Shown here piece after piece: positions 1 through 12,384 of a stretch of 64,000 bases of DNA. The translations under genes and the position numbers were made by a program. The notes beneath the pieces are model-generated. The model was given only the letters and a program-made list of their open reading frames with translations. It was not told the DNA's origin and ran no database searches. The DNA comes from Plectosphaerella cucumerina. Taxonomy: Eukaryota > Ascomycota > Sordariomycetes > Glomerellales > Plectosphaerellaceae. Each line of letters begins with the position of its first letter. The first letter of the stretch is position 1. Location of the stretch: contig JAGPXD010000007.1 of assembly GCA_020746995.1 (NCBI GenBank), positions 930,001-994,000 on the forward strand, in the 5' to 3' direction.

Positions 1-410
1 GAGTCGACAACCGACCCCCTGGATCGACGTGGAGACCTATACCCTGCTAGCACAGCCCCCCGCCCGCCAGGCCAGCGCAGCTCCGTCCTCCCGCACCACC
101 TCACCACTGACTGCCAGTGCTTTATCCAAACGTCCACTCGACTTTCCTCCTCCCGTCACACCTGTGTCATCCCATCCCATCCCATCACCAAGATACCCGT
201 CCATCCTAACGCTCGTTTTCGGCCCAAAACACACCACATCGGCCCGCCCTTCTTCATCCCAAACCTTCCGAACCCCAGTCGCTCGCTACTACACAACCAC
301 TCTCGCCCATCGCCCATCTCTCATCCGTCCTCAGGCGCCTTCCTCGCCCATCCGGCTGCGCCGCCAATTGACCTCACCTCCACCAGACACAACCTTACAC
401 ACGCCACAAG
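1..410. other. 5' flank of the Flc-like gene
   Basis: No gene is supported here. The stretch is pyrimidine-rich, as is usual for fungal promoters and leaders, and has a short run of three CATCC-type units near 172-187. Open frames on both strands have no recognisable protein character. It probably carries the promoter and 5' UTR of the gene starting at 411. Confidence 0.5.
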
Positions 411-2615
411 ATGATCCCGCGGCCATGGGTCGTCCTCGCGCCGCTGCTGGCCCTCGGCGCCTCCGCAGAGCGAGTCCTGCGCTCAAACTCGCTTGATACC
501 TGCCAGGAAGGCTCCAGCCTGTACGCCAGCATGTTCAACGTCGTCTACACACCCGACACCAATCGAATCGGCGTGAGGGTTGACGCCATCTCCGCCGTTG
601 ACGGCAACGTCACCCTCGACATTACCCTCAACGTCTACGGCTACGAGGCCCTGCGACAGGAAATCGACCCGTGCACCCTCGACATTGAGTTCGGCTGCCC
701 GCTCGCACCACAGCGCATGCCCATCCCCCAGTCCTTCATTGAGGTCAGCCCCGACGTCGCCGACCTCGTCCCCGCCATCGGCTACTCCTTCCCGGATCTC
801 GACGCCGGCGTTCGCATCCTCGTTAACCGCACCGACAATGGCGAGACTGTCGCCTGTCTCGAAGCCCGCTTTTCCAACGACAAGACGGTCAACCTCGCCG
901 GCATCAAATGGGCAACCGCTCTCGTCACCCTCCTCGGCCTCGTCACCTCAGCTATCATGTCCGGCCTCGGCCACACAAACACAGCCGCCCATCTCGCCGC
1001 CAGCACCCTCTCCCTCTTCAGCTACTTCCAGGCTCAAGCCATGGTCAACCTCAGCGGCGTCCGCCTTCCCCCAGCCGCCACCGCTTGGACGCAGAACTTC
1101 GTCTGGTCCCTCGGCCTCATCAAGGCCCGCTGGATGCAGAACATCTTTACCTGGTTCCAGCGCTCCACTGGCGGCGAGGCTGCCGTCCTCCTCGACAGCG
1201 TCCGTCACGCCTCGGTTCACGTCATGAAGCGGGCCATTGACCCCATCGTCAACACCCTGACCAAGCGCGCCAACATCCAGCTCGAGTCCGGCGGCTACGT
1301 CGTCTACGGTATCCAGCGCGTCGCTTTCCAGGCCAAGATGGAGTCCACCAACGTCTTCCTGACTTGCCTTGTCTTCTTCTGCCTGCTGGTCATCTTCAGC
1401 GCCCTCATCGTTATAATTGCCCAGCTCATCGTTGCCCTCTGCGCAAAGAAGGGCTGGATTGGCGAGGACCGCTTCCTCGAGCTCCGCAACGGCGACTGGC
1501 AGGTCCTCCTCAAGGGCGTCATCCTCCGTATGACCCTGCTCGGCTTCCCCGCCCTCGCCATCTTCTGTCTCTGGGAGTTCACACAGGTCGACTCTCCCGC
1601 CCTCGTCGTCCTCGCTGTGCTCTTCTTCTTCGGCATGCTCGGCACCCTGTCCTGGGCCGCCTTCCGCATCATCACCATGGGCCGCCACTCCACCACCGTC
1701 TACCAGACGCCCTCGTACCTTCTCTTCTCTAACCCCTACCTGCTCCAGAAGCTCGGCTTCCTCTACGTGCCCTTCCGCGCTACCGCCTACTACTACATCG
1801 CGCCTCACCTGGCCTACATCGTCATCAAGGCCGCCGTCATCGCTTTCGGTCAGCACAACGGCGCCGCCCAGGCCGTGTGCCTGATCATTGTCGAAGCCGC
1901 CGCCCTGGGCGGAGCCAGCGTCCTGCGGCCCTGGATGGACCGCAGCACCAACATCCTCAACATCGCAATCTGCGTCGTCAACTTCCTCAACGCCATCTTC
2001 CTCTTCCTCCTCGCCAACGTCTTCAACGCCCCCGGCCTCCTCGTCGGAATCTCGGGCATCCTCATCTTCATCGTCAACGCAATCTTCTCCCTCGTCCTCC
2101 TCCTCCTCGTCATCGGCTCCAGCGTCGTCGTCTTCTGGAGGAAGAACCCCGACACCCGCTACCGCGCCATGGACGACGACCGCGTCTCCTTCTGGAAGTC
2201 AAAGACCCAGCTCAACACCACCCAGGAGCTCGACGAGCTCGCCGCCACCGCCCGCGGCGGCAAGGACGCCATGTACCACAACGACAGCCGCTCCTCCGAC
2301 TCCCCCGAGCCCACCGAGCGCAACAACCGCTTCACCATGCAGAGCGTCAGCTCCGCCTCCCGCTCCCAGCTCGCCCTCAACCAGCGCGAGAACGCGAGCG
2401 CCATCTGGTCTCCCGTCGACCCCTCCACCCCGCTCGCACGCGCCGGCGAGCACGAGCGCATGAGCGACAACAGGCCCGTCTCGCCCTACCAAGACTCCCA
2501 CAGCGTCAGCAGCGGGAGGGGACCGGCGCGAGAGCCCACGCTGCCCGGATTCGTGCAGCAGGACGACCACTCGGCGTCACAGCGCGGGCCGTGGAAGCCC
2601 GGCAACGGCTACTGA
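411..2615 (+). CDS. Flc-family (TRP-like) membrane protein
   Basis: Single-exon gene, 734 aa. Residues 1-19 form a signal peptide (MIPRPW then a hydrophobic run ending ALGASA). Residues ~20-165 are a Cys-containing, N-glycosylatable luminal domain of the ML-like/TRP_N type. From ~167 to ~590 there are about nine or ten hydrophobic segments typical of the fungal TRP/Flc domain. The last ~140 residues are a hydrophilic, Ser/Asn/Pro-rich cytosolic tail. Family knowledge: Flc1-3 of yeast and FlcA-type proteins sit in the ER or plasma membrane and have been linked to FAD/haem transport, calcium handling and cell-wall integrity. The exact substrate cannot be read from sequence. Length matches the family (700-1000 aa). 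The start is the first ATG that gives a signal peptide. Confidence 0.85.
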   Translation: MIPRPWVVLAPLLALGASAERVLRSNSLDTCQEGSSLYASMFNVVYTPDTNRIGVRVDAISAVDGNVTLDITLNVYGYEALRQEIDPCTLDIEFGCPLAPQRMPIPQSFIEVSPDVADLVPAIGYSFPDLDAGVRILVNRTDNGETVACLEARFSNDKTVNLAGIKWATALVTLLGLVTSAIMSGLGHTNTAAHLAASTLSLFSYFQAQAMVNLSGVRLPPAATAWTQNFVWSLGLIKARWMQNIFTWFQRSTGGEAAVLLDSVRHASVHVMKRAIDPIVNTLTKRANIQLESGGYVVYGIQRVAFQAKMESTNVFLTCLVFFCLLVIFSALIVIIAQLIVALCAKKGWIGEDRFLELRNGDWQVLLKGVILRMTLLGFPALAIFCLWEFTQVDSPALVVLAVLFFFGMLGTLSWAAFRIITMGRHSTTVYQTPSYLLFSNPYLLQKLGFLYVPFRATAYYYIAPHLAYIVIKAAVIAFGQHNGAAQAVCLIIVEAAALGGASVLRPWMDRSTNILNIAICVVNFLNAIFLFLLANVFNAPGLLVGISGILIFIVNAIFSLVLLLLVIGSSVVVFWRKNPDTRYRAMDDDRVSFWKSKTQLNTTQELDELAATARGGKDAMYHNDSRSSDSPEPTERNNRFTMQSVSSASRSQLALNQRENASAIWSPVDPSTPLARAGEHERMSDNRPVSPYQDSHSVSSGRGPAREPTLPGFVQQDDHSASQRGPWKPGNGY

Positions 2616-4222
2616 TGACCAACAACGCCCTTTTTCCTTAGATTAATACCTAGCATATATTTCTTAATCGGAGTTCTGCTGCACGCAATGATCGTGCTTG
2701 TCTCAAACATTTGCCCGAGAATCGGTTGTGTTTGTATTCGCTCGGGGCCTGGAGTCAACTCCAGACTCCCATGTTCCTTGTATCACGCCTCTTGATGTTG
2801 CCTGGCTAGCCGCTTTTCTGAACCATGCCATCCTCCACCGCCCATCGTTGCTGCTGCGGCGCTTGATACTGCCCAGCAATCTATCTGGTCCGTACGATCG
2901 TACAGTACTCGCTGAAGCCGTCTAGTCAAACTGGCTTCCAATACACGCCAATGTCGTCTTCGAGTCCTCGGCTGAGATTGATATCTGTTGGTTCTTGTCG
3001 GCCGGCGACGATTGATTACCGGCATCCGAGCGTCCATTTCCACTTCCGATTGTTGCGGCAACGCTTATGCTGCTATTCTGATGCAGGGGCGATGCGGCCA
3101 CACTAGCAGTGGACGTGCCTGGTGAGTTCCAAGGTGCGACATGAGAAGGGTCTGATCGAGACAGGACACTTACAAGCCACGGGCGACGAGTGGAGCCCCC
3201 ACACATGGGGAGACTACGGCCGTGCTGCTGGTTGGTAGAGGAAGCCCCATTTCAAAAGCGGAGGGTGTAGGAATGATCGTGAATGAATTGGTCGATAAGA
3301 GCTGGAGTATCCTTTCTTGGATATTGCCTGCAGTACCTAGGTTGGGCTCCCCATGCCTCAAGACGCATGTTGCCGAGTTTTTATACATGATTGCCAATAC
3401 CTTTTCTCGAACGTCTAAGCGTAAACATGAGTGCTGAAGACAAGCTCCGCTCTCCCCATGTGCGACTTACACAGCAGTCCCAGAGGGACCTTTGCGAATA
3501 TTGGCGCATCATGTAGGCCTCTTTCGACCTTGGCGTTTAACCTGCCCTGTGAGACGCCAGGATGACAGTACACGTTCTGTTCAGCTGCGCGTGTCTGCGG
3601 GATGCTCGCGCACAAGTGTTGGGCCCCCTGACAGGTGATAGGATGGTATTGTCCCTCTACCAAGCTGCCGTACAAAAGTGGTAGTCCGTCATCACACTGA
3701 TGCTGGGAGCGTGAACGAAAGAGGCTTAGCGCGCGCATGTGTGCGAAGCCAACGATGAGGGGGCGCCTGATTTCACCCAGGTCACCTCATGCCATCTCAC
3801 CTTCCGTCGTTCTGCAAGGTCGCGTCTGAATCACAGTGTGTTGCTCATCATTCAAAGACATCTGCCGACTGCCGTGGCCATTGCACTGCCGATGGTCACA
3901 CTTCCACCTGGCTTGTCAACTCCAGATATCAGCACCTCGCAATGCCGGCCGTGGCTTCGCATATACCAGGTACCTATCTAGATAACCCAGTGCCTAACCC
4001 GGACGTTCGAGTGTACCTAACCAGTCTCCTAGGCCCTGACACCAAAGCCCTACAGGCTCCTAATTCACCAGTTCATCTCCAACAGTCGCCCCAGGTCACG
4101 GTTGCCGGTCGTCGTTGCCAACTTGAAATTCTGCGCCCTGGTCATTTCGCCTGGTAACAGCCCATCTACCAGATCTTCGCCCCAGGTAGACCTGTCGCCA
4201 AAACACACACGACGCAGGCATC
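2616..4222. other. Gene-free stretch, 1.6 kb
   Basis: It lies between the Flc-like gene and the zinc-finger-like gene. It has only short frames with no domain, signal peptide or splice structure. No tRNA, repeat or transposon remnant is seen. It presumably holds the Flc-like 3' UTR and the promoter of the gene at 4223. Confidence 0.5.
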
Positions 4223-6629
4223 ATGGCGGGTTCTGTAAAGGATAGCTCCCAGCAACCTTCAGACGTCGCCCCGCTCATTCCGACGATGCAACAACTTAAG
4301 CTGCGTCACGAGGGATTGCTTCATACGACACAGTCACTCACTGCGTCGTCAATGCCCGAACTTGACGCAACTAACTCCTCTACCTTCAGTCTGGAAGAAA
4401 GCGGCGATGCCCCCCAAGAGGATGATCTCGAGACCACTAACAGAGGACATGATCGCTTGCGAGTAGAGTTTGGCACAAAAGTTCCACCTGACCTCTTTGA
4501 AGCTCCTGCCCCATCACTCGAGCTGCAACTTCGACAGATCAACGGTGATCCGGGCGGAGGTTTACGTCACGACACTGTCGAGTGTTTACTGATGGAGGGC
4601 CGTTGGCCATACATTTCAACTGATGGCGATGCCGAAACCTGTACTCGGAAGACCGGGAGGTCTATGACAAGGCAGGGGGCCTCCACTACAAGATCAGCCG
4701 CCTCATTTGTTTGGGTCGCTACTGAGAAGTATCTCCCGCCACATGGCGATGATGATGTCGCGGCTGCTGGTGTTTGGTCAGATGTGTTGATTCCCCGCCG
4801 GCCCGACCTCTGTCTTTCCAGCTCCTCCATTTCGGACATTGGAAGTGCAGAAATTCAAAGTCCAATGGATTTGGACACCAGAAGGGAGTCTTTGCCTCCG
4901 CAAAGGACAGTGGCGCCCAGGGAATCTATCCCCAGCTTTGGCGGGAACGTGGACCCAGACTGTTTCGCAATTTCGAGCATCGACACATCCTCAAGGTCAC
5001 CATCACCATGGCAAAGGCGCAACAGTCCGGAGTCAGAGGAAACACTATTGCGACAATTCTGGGAACTTGCTCAAAGCTGGGGCAACGACATTCCAACTTC
5101 TTACCAAGGCGACCTCGTAAGCTCGGACAGCGCTAGAACAGGTTGCTCTGAGGAGGAGGAGGCGGTTGGCGATAAAGCAATTTGCCTTGCTGGGCCCGCA
5201 AACACGGCGTCTTCAATTCCGGCAAGAGACTTGGGCACAGCAGCCACCAACTCCTCCAGCAGCAATACTACTCAGGACCATAAGAGAAAGCGAGTTCAAC
5301 AGGGCAATGATGGTGCAGACCGAGATGGCGAAGAATCCGAGGATAATGCGCCAGGCTCGAAGAGACCGCAGCATGCAAAGACAACTCAGCCACTAGAGGG
5401 TCTTCGCTTCAGCTGCCCCTATCAGTCATATGATCCAGTTGGTAGCCCGTTTTGCGGCATGAAATGCGGCAAGAACCTTGAAGGGGGATTTCCTGATCTC
5501 TCTCGACTCAAGTAAGTTTCCTTTTCAATGTCCATTCATCCATACGAGTCTCAGTTGCTTCCATACCAACTGATCTTCTAGGAGCCACCTTTTCAGTAAC
5601 CATGACCCTTTCCGGCGGTGTAGCAACTGTTGGAAATCGTTCAAACCCAGTGAAGAGGTTCAAGCCCGAAACCACGTCAACAGTGCCAGCTGCGCACAGC
5701 GACCGTCACCAGCAAAGTACTGGATGACGGAAGATCAGCGAGACCAGGTTCGAGCGAAAGTTCTTACTAAGGATGTCGAGAACTGGTTCTCCTTGTTCAG
5801 CATTGTGTTGCCGGGAGTTCCTGCGGACGGGCCAACAGGCGTGCATAGCTATTCTCCGTGTGAGTTTCACCCTTGGACAAGTGTGATGCGATGCCAAGTC
5901 AACTGACACATAAAGACTTTGTCACATTGAGGCAAGGAGATCCTTTGTGCGACGGAGCAACTAGATCCCCGATCTCATTCCATCCCACACCATTACCACA
6001 CACGCGAGGACTGAGCGTTGGTGTTGACCTTGCTGCCCCAGCATCCTTCGAGCAGCCCAACGAAGAGTAAGCAGCCCACAGCTTCATACCACATACTCTA
6101 ACCTTGAAGTGCAAGGCTATGTTTCTGATCATGTGTCAATAGCAACAGATCACCACTACAATCGTACACATACACCAACGATCCCGGAAACGTGAACAAC
6201 TTGTCCAGCTTTGACGCCGCCTTGCTGAACATGGATCAATTTCAAGGAGGAGACCTCGACGTTCATGCTGTTGAAAGTCCCGGCATGATGGATTTTCTAA
6301 ATGATCTGCAGCTCCCGGTCCCCAACAACACGGTGGCCCAGCCCAATGGGGTACTTGACCAACTCAACCAGAGGCTCCGCAATACCAACAATCAGCTTCG
6401 CAACCAGGTTGACAATCTTATAGTGCAACGAAATGGGAAGAACCAGTTATTGGGCGGTTTTCGCAGTGGGATACGATCCTTGGAACAGTTGTTGCAGGAT
6501 GTGGGTGACATGCCCAGCGTTCAGAGTCTGGGAATTGGGGAGGATAGCAGCGGCAGCATTGTGGCTAGGTTGTCAGCCATCGTGGATAGTATGGATGCCA
6601 CAATGCGCCAGCTTGACGATTTGCCTTGA
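4223..6629 (+). CDS. Fungal degenerate C2H2-type zinc-finger protein
   Basis: Four exons: 4223-5511, 5582-5859, 5916-6066, 6143-6629; 734 aa. Introns have GTAAGT, GTGAGT and GTAAGC donors and AG acceptors, and splicing keeps one frame throughout. Residues ~1-390 are low-complexity Ser/Thr/Asp/Glu with a basic HKRKRV patch, a possible nuclear signal. At ~390-475 is a Cys/His region (FSCPYQSYDP..., CGMKCG, then SHLFSNHDPFRRCSNCWKSF and later NSASC). This matches the fungus-specific C2H2-like block usually written as ...L..H....H..Y.C.RC...F. The C-terminus (~620-734) has a leucine/asparagine-rich helix (LNQRLRNTNNQLRNQ) that could be a coiled coil. This family is common in Sordariomycetes and its function is unknown; a transcriptional role is only an inference. 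Confidence 0.75.
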
Positions 6630-7797
6630 GGTGTGAGCAAGCGGGTTGGGTTGCGCGACCATGTCAAGCGGTGTAGATTGAAGACGGCACTGGAAGCTTG
6701 AATCAAGAATAGTCCAGTTTCCCTTGGCCCTTATTATGAGTAAATCAGCAGCGTTCACGCCTTGACTGTTAAATATGTAGCTTCGATGCATGATGCAGAC
6801 CCTCTTTCCCTCCATCCATCTGAAGGGGGTGAGACATCTCAGGCCCCAGGCCTCCAGAACTTCGGCACCCGTGTCGTGTCGAGGATGCCGAGCTAAGGTA
6901 GGCACTTCTACTGAATGATCATGACTGCCATCGACGCCTTGGCAGCATACCCTGCTGCAGCCATGGGGCCCCATCACTTTGCCGGGCGAATGGAAATCTG
7001 ACACAGCCGCACGCAACGGACGCTGGAATGCAGATTTCCCTCCCCATTTCCGCATGGCCCCCAATGCAATTCTCGTTTACCGAGCCAGGGTCCTACCCCA
7101 GTTCCGGCCGGCCGGACAACTCAGTTTCCGGCGCCACGAGAAGCCTCAAATGGCTCCCATTCGCCGGCTCGGTTTACAGTATCTCAGTCCTAGCCAATCA
7201 AGACAACTCACCCTTGCGACTCTGTATCTTCTCAGCGGTCAGGACAGTACTACTGTGAGTAGAAAAGAGGCATTTTGTGTTGTCCCTGGTCGTCCCAATA
7301 GAGTGAGTAACGTTTCGTCAAGACAAGCTTCGTCGGCCATTCCCGCTGCAGACCCCGCTCACTGTGGGCTTATCCGGGGTGAGAGTTGAGACCCAATTAG
7401 GAAAGGGGTGAAAGTTGAGACCCAAGGAGGAAGGTCTCGTCCGATGCCAAGACGGCCCAGACTCAGTCGTTCACGGCAAGAACATATCGTGTGTGCTTAT
7501 TGTTGTCAGATTGGCAGGCTCGGACTTTGAATGGACGGAAAACGCATGAGATTGGATGTCTGTCACGACTGCGCCATGCAGTAGAGGCCTGCATGCTTTT
7601 ACCCTGGCTTTCTCTGAGCAGCTTCGCGATCTGAGTGCCATCTGGGCTTAGCTTCCTGTGGCATCTAAGTGAACAGTCCAAAAGTTGAAGATTGTTTCCA
7701 GGTGATTTCGTGTATAAATATCTAGCTTGTGCCCTCTGTTGTGACCTTCTATTGCTCAGACCAGACATCCAGCTCTCTTCCATCCAAGGTTTTCAAC
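6630..7797. other. Intergenic, promoter of the cysteine-rich secreted protein
   Basis: No gene recognised. The only clear signal is the TATA element annotated separately at 7713. A short near-duplicate of GTTGAGACCCA occurs at about 7384 and 7413. Confidence 0.45.
7713..7720 (+). promoter_or_regulatory. TATA box of secreted-protein gene
   Basis: TATAAATA lies 78 bp before the ATG at 7798. A consensus TATA at this distance is uncommon for fungal housekeeping genes and fits an inducible secreted protein. Confidence 0.5.
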
Positions 7798-8710
7798 ATG
7801 CGTTCCATTGCCATCATCGTCGGCCTCGCCGCCAGCGCTGCCACAGCCGCCGTTCTTCCCAATCAACCCGTCTCTGCTGCCCCTCTCCCCATGGGCGAAA
7901 TCGGCTGGGAAGGCGTTGTGATCCCCGGCCAGCCCGCTGTCGAGGTCTGGGGTGCTACCTTTGAGGTAAATTAACCCGTCCCTTACGCCAGCACGAGGAT
8001 TGAAGTAACATGAACGCGTGTGGCATAGGACATCGAAGCCAAGATCCGCAAGGAGTACAACCCTGAGTTCTCGATCTACTCTGAGGAAATCGTGACACCG
8101 CCCTCTATCACCGAGAACCCTGCGCTGCTTGCCCGCAAACACCTTGAGACCCGCCAGGTAAGTCGCCTACGATGGATGTATGGACTGTCACCTGTTGCTC
8201 ATGTATAATCCTCAGACTGGCCTCATCTGCAACGAGTACTTCGGATCGACGAGCACGTACTATGCAGAACAGGCCCGTGATAACCTCAGGCGTATTTCCG
8301 GAAACCGCTGCAAGGCCCGCGCTCGCACCTGTATTCGCATGCAGTGCGTGCAGTATGCAGCTATTACTACTTGCAATGACCAGTGGAACAAGGAGGTCGA
8401 TGTTCACTGCGGTATGATCGCCGACTTCGCCGACCGAATCCTCTACGCCCCGCAGTGCTTCAGACACGCGCCTGTCACTTGCGACGCCCAGAACAACTGC
8501 AACCACAGCCCTCTGGGTCACGAGAGCTTCGGCCAAATCTTTGCCAACGACAGATCTTGGAACGTTATCATCAGCAGCTGTGGTAAGCAGTGGATCCTAC
8601 TTGCATCTTTAGAGAAACAACACACTGACTTCAACTGCTTAGCCCGGTGGGGAAGCGGAGAGCGCCCCGTCAAGGCCAGAGAGCTGGATGCCCCCGTCAT
8701 CGAGGCCTAA
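7798..8710 (+). CDS. Small cysteine-rich secreted protein (effector candidate)
   Basis: Four exons: 7798-7965, 8029-8157, 8216-8582, 8643-8710; 243 aa. Residues 1-19 (MRSIAIIVGLAASAATAAV) are a clear signal peptide. Then comes a ~75-residue acidic, Pro-containing segment without cysteine that ends near ARKHLETRQ, where an Arg could mark proteolytic maturation. The distal half holds about ten cysteines (LIC, NRC, RTC, RMQC, TTC, VHC, PQC, VTC, NNC, SSC), consistent with about five disulfides. There is no membrane anchor and no catalytic motif I recognise. Splice sites are canonical and phases agree. Size, cysteine content, TATA promoter and secretion are typical of effector candidates, but such proteins also occur in saprophytes. 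I do not recognise the family. Confidence 0.75.
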
Positions 8711-10399
8711 GTGCCCGCCCCGATCTTCGGCACTCACCAGCTCAACTAGCATGAAATGTCGGCGAGTGGCTATGCAATTCGCTGGAGACTTGGGCAGGAC
8801 TGAGTGCGCGGCTGAAAGGTGGTAGTCAAGATGGATGCGCGGGTCCTTTGGGAGTACGGTTCTCAGCTCGCCTAACACAGGCTTTCACTTTGAAAAGATC
8901 CCATCTTGGCAGCTAGATGAGTAGCTAGTCTCACGTCAACCACAGAAAATGAAAGCATCAAACTTCTCGCACTAGGACCTCTGATTTTGATTTCATAACA
9001 TGTGCGGCTCGTTCCTCTGTCGTCGACGTTGCCGCCGTCGGCCGTCCTGTCCCTCATAGACCCATCTCTACCTCATCTGTCATCCTTGCAGCGGAAGACA
9101 CCCAAGCTCCCGCTGATAAGGCAGACACGGCTTTGCTCCTACAGCTCGAAGGGCAGTCTTGCCGACCGCCACTTTGGTTGTGGCCGTGCGGGCTAAGCTG
9201 TTCCACGGGCTATATCGCACTTAGATGCCTACCTTCAGCACGCCATCAGTCGGTCTCCCAGGACCGCTCGGTTCAGCGAACGATTGCCAACAACCGACGT
9301 TGGAACTCCGAAATCGGTTGACTTCCACTCACTACAGTTGGCCAGACGTCCCGCAAGCCGCGTCAACTCATCCGAAGGATGGGGGACGTGGGTATCTAGC
9401 GGGGACCCGGGCCAGGGATCGTCCGGGGGACGTCCCGGGCCCTGGAAAGATGCCAGTCCGGTCCACCAGGGCGCTCCGGGCTCCCGCATGTGATCCCTGC
9501 TCGCGCCACTCTAAAGTCCCAACAGCGTCTGGATCCTTGACAGCATTTTGGCAGTTGGTTCTTCCTGGAGAAAAGTCGTCTTGGTGAAGGTTTCGAGTTC
9601 ATTGCCGAGCCTGGGTATTCAGTAGGGCCTCGAAAATCGAGGCAATGACGATGGTAAAGGGAAGCTGGCATTGACTGCTACGGGACAAACATGAAGCCAA
9701 CCGAGAGACACTCGAGAACGGGTGACCTGGCATCACATTCTTCTGCCATCAAGTATCCTGCAAAAGGCAACATCAGCCCTTGGTCCCGAGGTTGGGTGTC
9801 CTGCCCCGCAGATGAAGCACCCAAGCGGTTGCCCAGATGTCACCCACCTGCATACAGCAACTCATGCCAGGGAACCCACAGCTGACGACCTCTGACGGAA
9901 CCCGTACGATTGCAGCAAAAACCTTGAAGGCCTACCGCCTAGACGGCTAAAATGAATGCTTCCGTGCCGCAGGCGGGTAAATTCTGCTGATTTCTCGACA
10001 CCCTTGCTCAAGTCCCTTGCTCGGGTCGGCATCGCCAGATGCAATGCATCAGGAATTGTGTCCTAACGCTTCCGTGCAGCATGCAACTCGATGCTTGTCC
10101 CTTGCTGTCTCATGAGTCTTCAGGGGGCGGCACAGTGATTGATACTCCCTGCAAGCTGAGGGACCAGGCTTGAGAAGGACGTGTGTATGTCGACCCATCG
10201 CGAAGAAATCTTGGCGTCGATCTCAAGTGCTTTTCAGCTTTTCAGTCGGCAGACCTTGTGACTATCGGGTGGCATTAAGCCCAAGTGCCCTCCAGGATGG
10301 CAGATCGACCTGGTCTTTCCAGTTCTGATCCTTGATCGCCCCAGCTTCACTTCTGTCACATTTCGCAGCCAAAAACCGGCTCTGCTTCAAGTGGAGGCA
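8711..10399. other. Gene-free stretch, 1.7 kb
   Basis: It lies between the secreted protein and the receptor-like gene. Frames of up to ~120 codons occur but have no domain, splice logic or signal peptide. Around 9405-9445 there is a GC-rich patch with repeated CCCGGGCC blocks. No transposon ends were found. Confidence 0.45.
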
Positions 10400-11679
10400 A
10401 TGCCAGACAACGAAAATGTACCGATGCTGATGCCCGTCTCCGAACGGGCAGCAAGCCTTGCAACGGTACACGTCGCCGTCACTAGCACGCTCTTGGGCCT
10501 TGGGCTCATCATGTTTGTCCTGCGCATCTGGCTCCGAGTGCGATCAGCATGGAGAATCAGCTGGGAAGACTACATCATGGCTGTGGGCGTGGTCAGTACT
10601 CCTAGTTCCACCTTCGTAACTCTCACACCAGCTGACGAAGGTGGCTTTTGCAGTGTCTCGCCATCGTCGATTTTGCCTTCCTGCTGCCGCAAATGCACAC
10701 GACAACGGCAGCCATCACGCCAGAGCAGCTTATGACGGGCCAGAAATACTCATTCCTCGCCATTCCCATCTGGGGTCTCGCCATGACCTTCATCAAAGTC
10801 TCCATCGCCATGACCCTGCTCCGAATTCAGCCCAATAACTTGTGGTGGAGGATCTTCTGCGGGTTCATCATGTTCATCCTTTCGGCATACGGCATCGGAA
10901 ACACATTCTTCATCCTGCTTCAATGCAGACCGGTCGAGGCGTCGTGGAACCCAGCTATCCTCGAGACGGTTGGAGGTAGCTGCCTTCCCCCGACGGCCAT
11001 CATGATTGCCTCCAATACCGGTGCCGGCGTGAACATCAGCACCGATGTCATGCTCTCCCTGGCCCCCATCATGTTTCTCTGGAAGCTCAAAAGGCCACTA
11101 AGGGAGAAACTGGTAGTCGGCGGCCTGATGGCTTTGGGGCTATTCGCCAGTGCTTCATCCGTCATCAAGACTATCGTGGTATCCGACTTTCTGAACCCAA
11201 ACGTCGACATGTTCGCGTTGGGGATTTCCATTGCCACCTGGACGATGATGGAGCAGCTGCTTGCCATGATTGCGGCATCGGCTCCTTTTCTGAAGCCGCT
11301 TCTCCAGTCTGCTCTTCTGCGCTTCGGTGTCAGCCTCAACGGAACAAGTCACAACGGCTACGGCGCATCTGCGTATCATCGAGCCACCGGGAGAAGCACT
11401 TTCCACGGCGGCACAACGAATGATGGGATCAAGACCACACGATCCATCACTGTTACTCGCAAGAACCTGGAGGGAGACGAGAGCCCCTTTGCCTCTAATA
11501 GCGTGGCCTTTGCCGCCAACAGCAGCGAGGAGGCGATCCAGCTGGAGACGAGGTATATCCAGCACAGACCGGTCAAGAATGAGAGCTCTCGGACTAAGTC
11601 GTGGCAGTCTAACGAGGACAGCGACAAGACATCGTGGGTCCAGTCGCAGGAGTCGGCCAGACCTGCTCATGCCCTGTGA
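10400..11679 (+). CDS. Rhodopsin-domain (Pth11/SAT4-like) integral membrane protein
   Basis: Two exons, 10400-10591 and 10654-11679; 405 aa. Start ATG at 10400 (MPDNENVPM). Seven hydrophobic segments span residues ~20-270. The first is interrupted by basic residues (LRIWLRVRSAWRISWEDY), followed by an LLPQMH segment, a LWWRIFCGF helix, a conserved C in LLQCRPVEASWNP pairing with GGSCLPP, and a later MLSLAPIMFLWKLKRPLREK helix-loop. This is the fungal rhodopsin-domain family often annotated 'integral membrane protein' and related to Pth11 receptors. No CFEM domain precedes it. The hydrophilic Ser/Thr-rich C-tail (~275-405) suits G-protein or kinase contact. Splicing uses a GTCAGT donor and a TTGCAG acceptor. 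Ligand unknown. Confidence 0.8.
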
Positions 11680-12384
11680 GTGGTGCTCGGGGAATGACGA
11701 AAGAACCAGCCCTGGCGCTCCTTCCCATCATGCTACCTAGTTTGTGATCTTCCAAGCTCGTTGTTACTTCAATACCAACATTGTTCCCTGTCCTACCACA
11801 GCCATCTACTCATCCAAGACCCTCTTCTGCTGGGGCCCTAATCCTCTAGTCTGCTGACAGCTCATGACCATGCATTATTCTGCATGCACGCAAGCGGCGC
11901 AGCTGGGGGATTCAGGGGGAAACTGGCCACCTCATGCAGCATATTAGCCGAGTTTCCATGTGGTCGAGCTCCGAGGCCGGGTAGCCGGAGGATGCTGCGC
12001 GCCAAAACGCGGAATGAAGCCCAGGCCAATGGAGGCTGGAGCTGTTGGTCGTGTTATATTGGAACATCCGGGCTCAAGGCCTTGGCCTGCATGGATCGGC
12101 GGGTGTTGGTCACAACCCCGGCAAGTGGTAGTTGTCCGGGGCGAGATTGGTCGTACGACCGCAAATGGGCCCAGGGGTCGGGGCCCCTCTGCCGTGCAGA
12201 CAATCCCGGGCAAGTAGACTGGGCACTCCGGACCTCGAGGGGTGGGATGGATCCTGGAGGTCCGGTCCACGAGTAGCAGAAATATGGCTACCTCTGCACT
12301 TCGATCTCTGGGGGAGCATCCTCTGTCGATCAGCTTCAACTGCTCGCACGAACTGAGGGGTTCTCAGTCCTGTCGTTGTCAGCC
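11680..12384. other. Intergenic, tyrosinase promoter region
   Basis: No gene recognised. A perfect 12-bp palindrome GGTCGTACGACC lies at 12149-12160, 225 bp before the tyrosinase ATG. It could be a dimeric regulator site, but palindromes of this size are expected by chance in 64 kb. Confidence 0.35.

Noticed and set aside
948..1856. 302-codon minus frame opposite the Flc-like gene
   Set aside because: Antisense shadow rich in Glu/Asp/Gly; the plus-strand protein explains the region.
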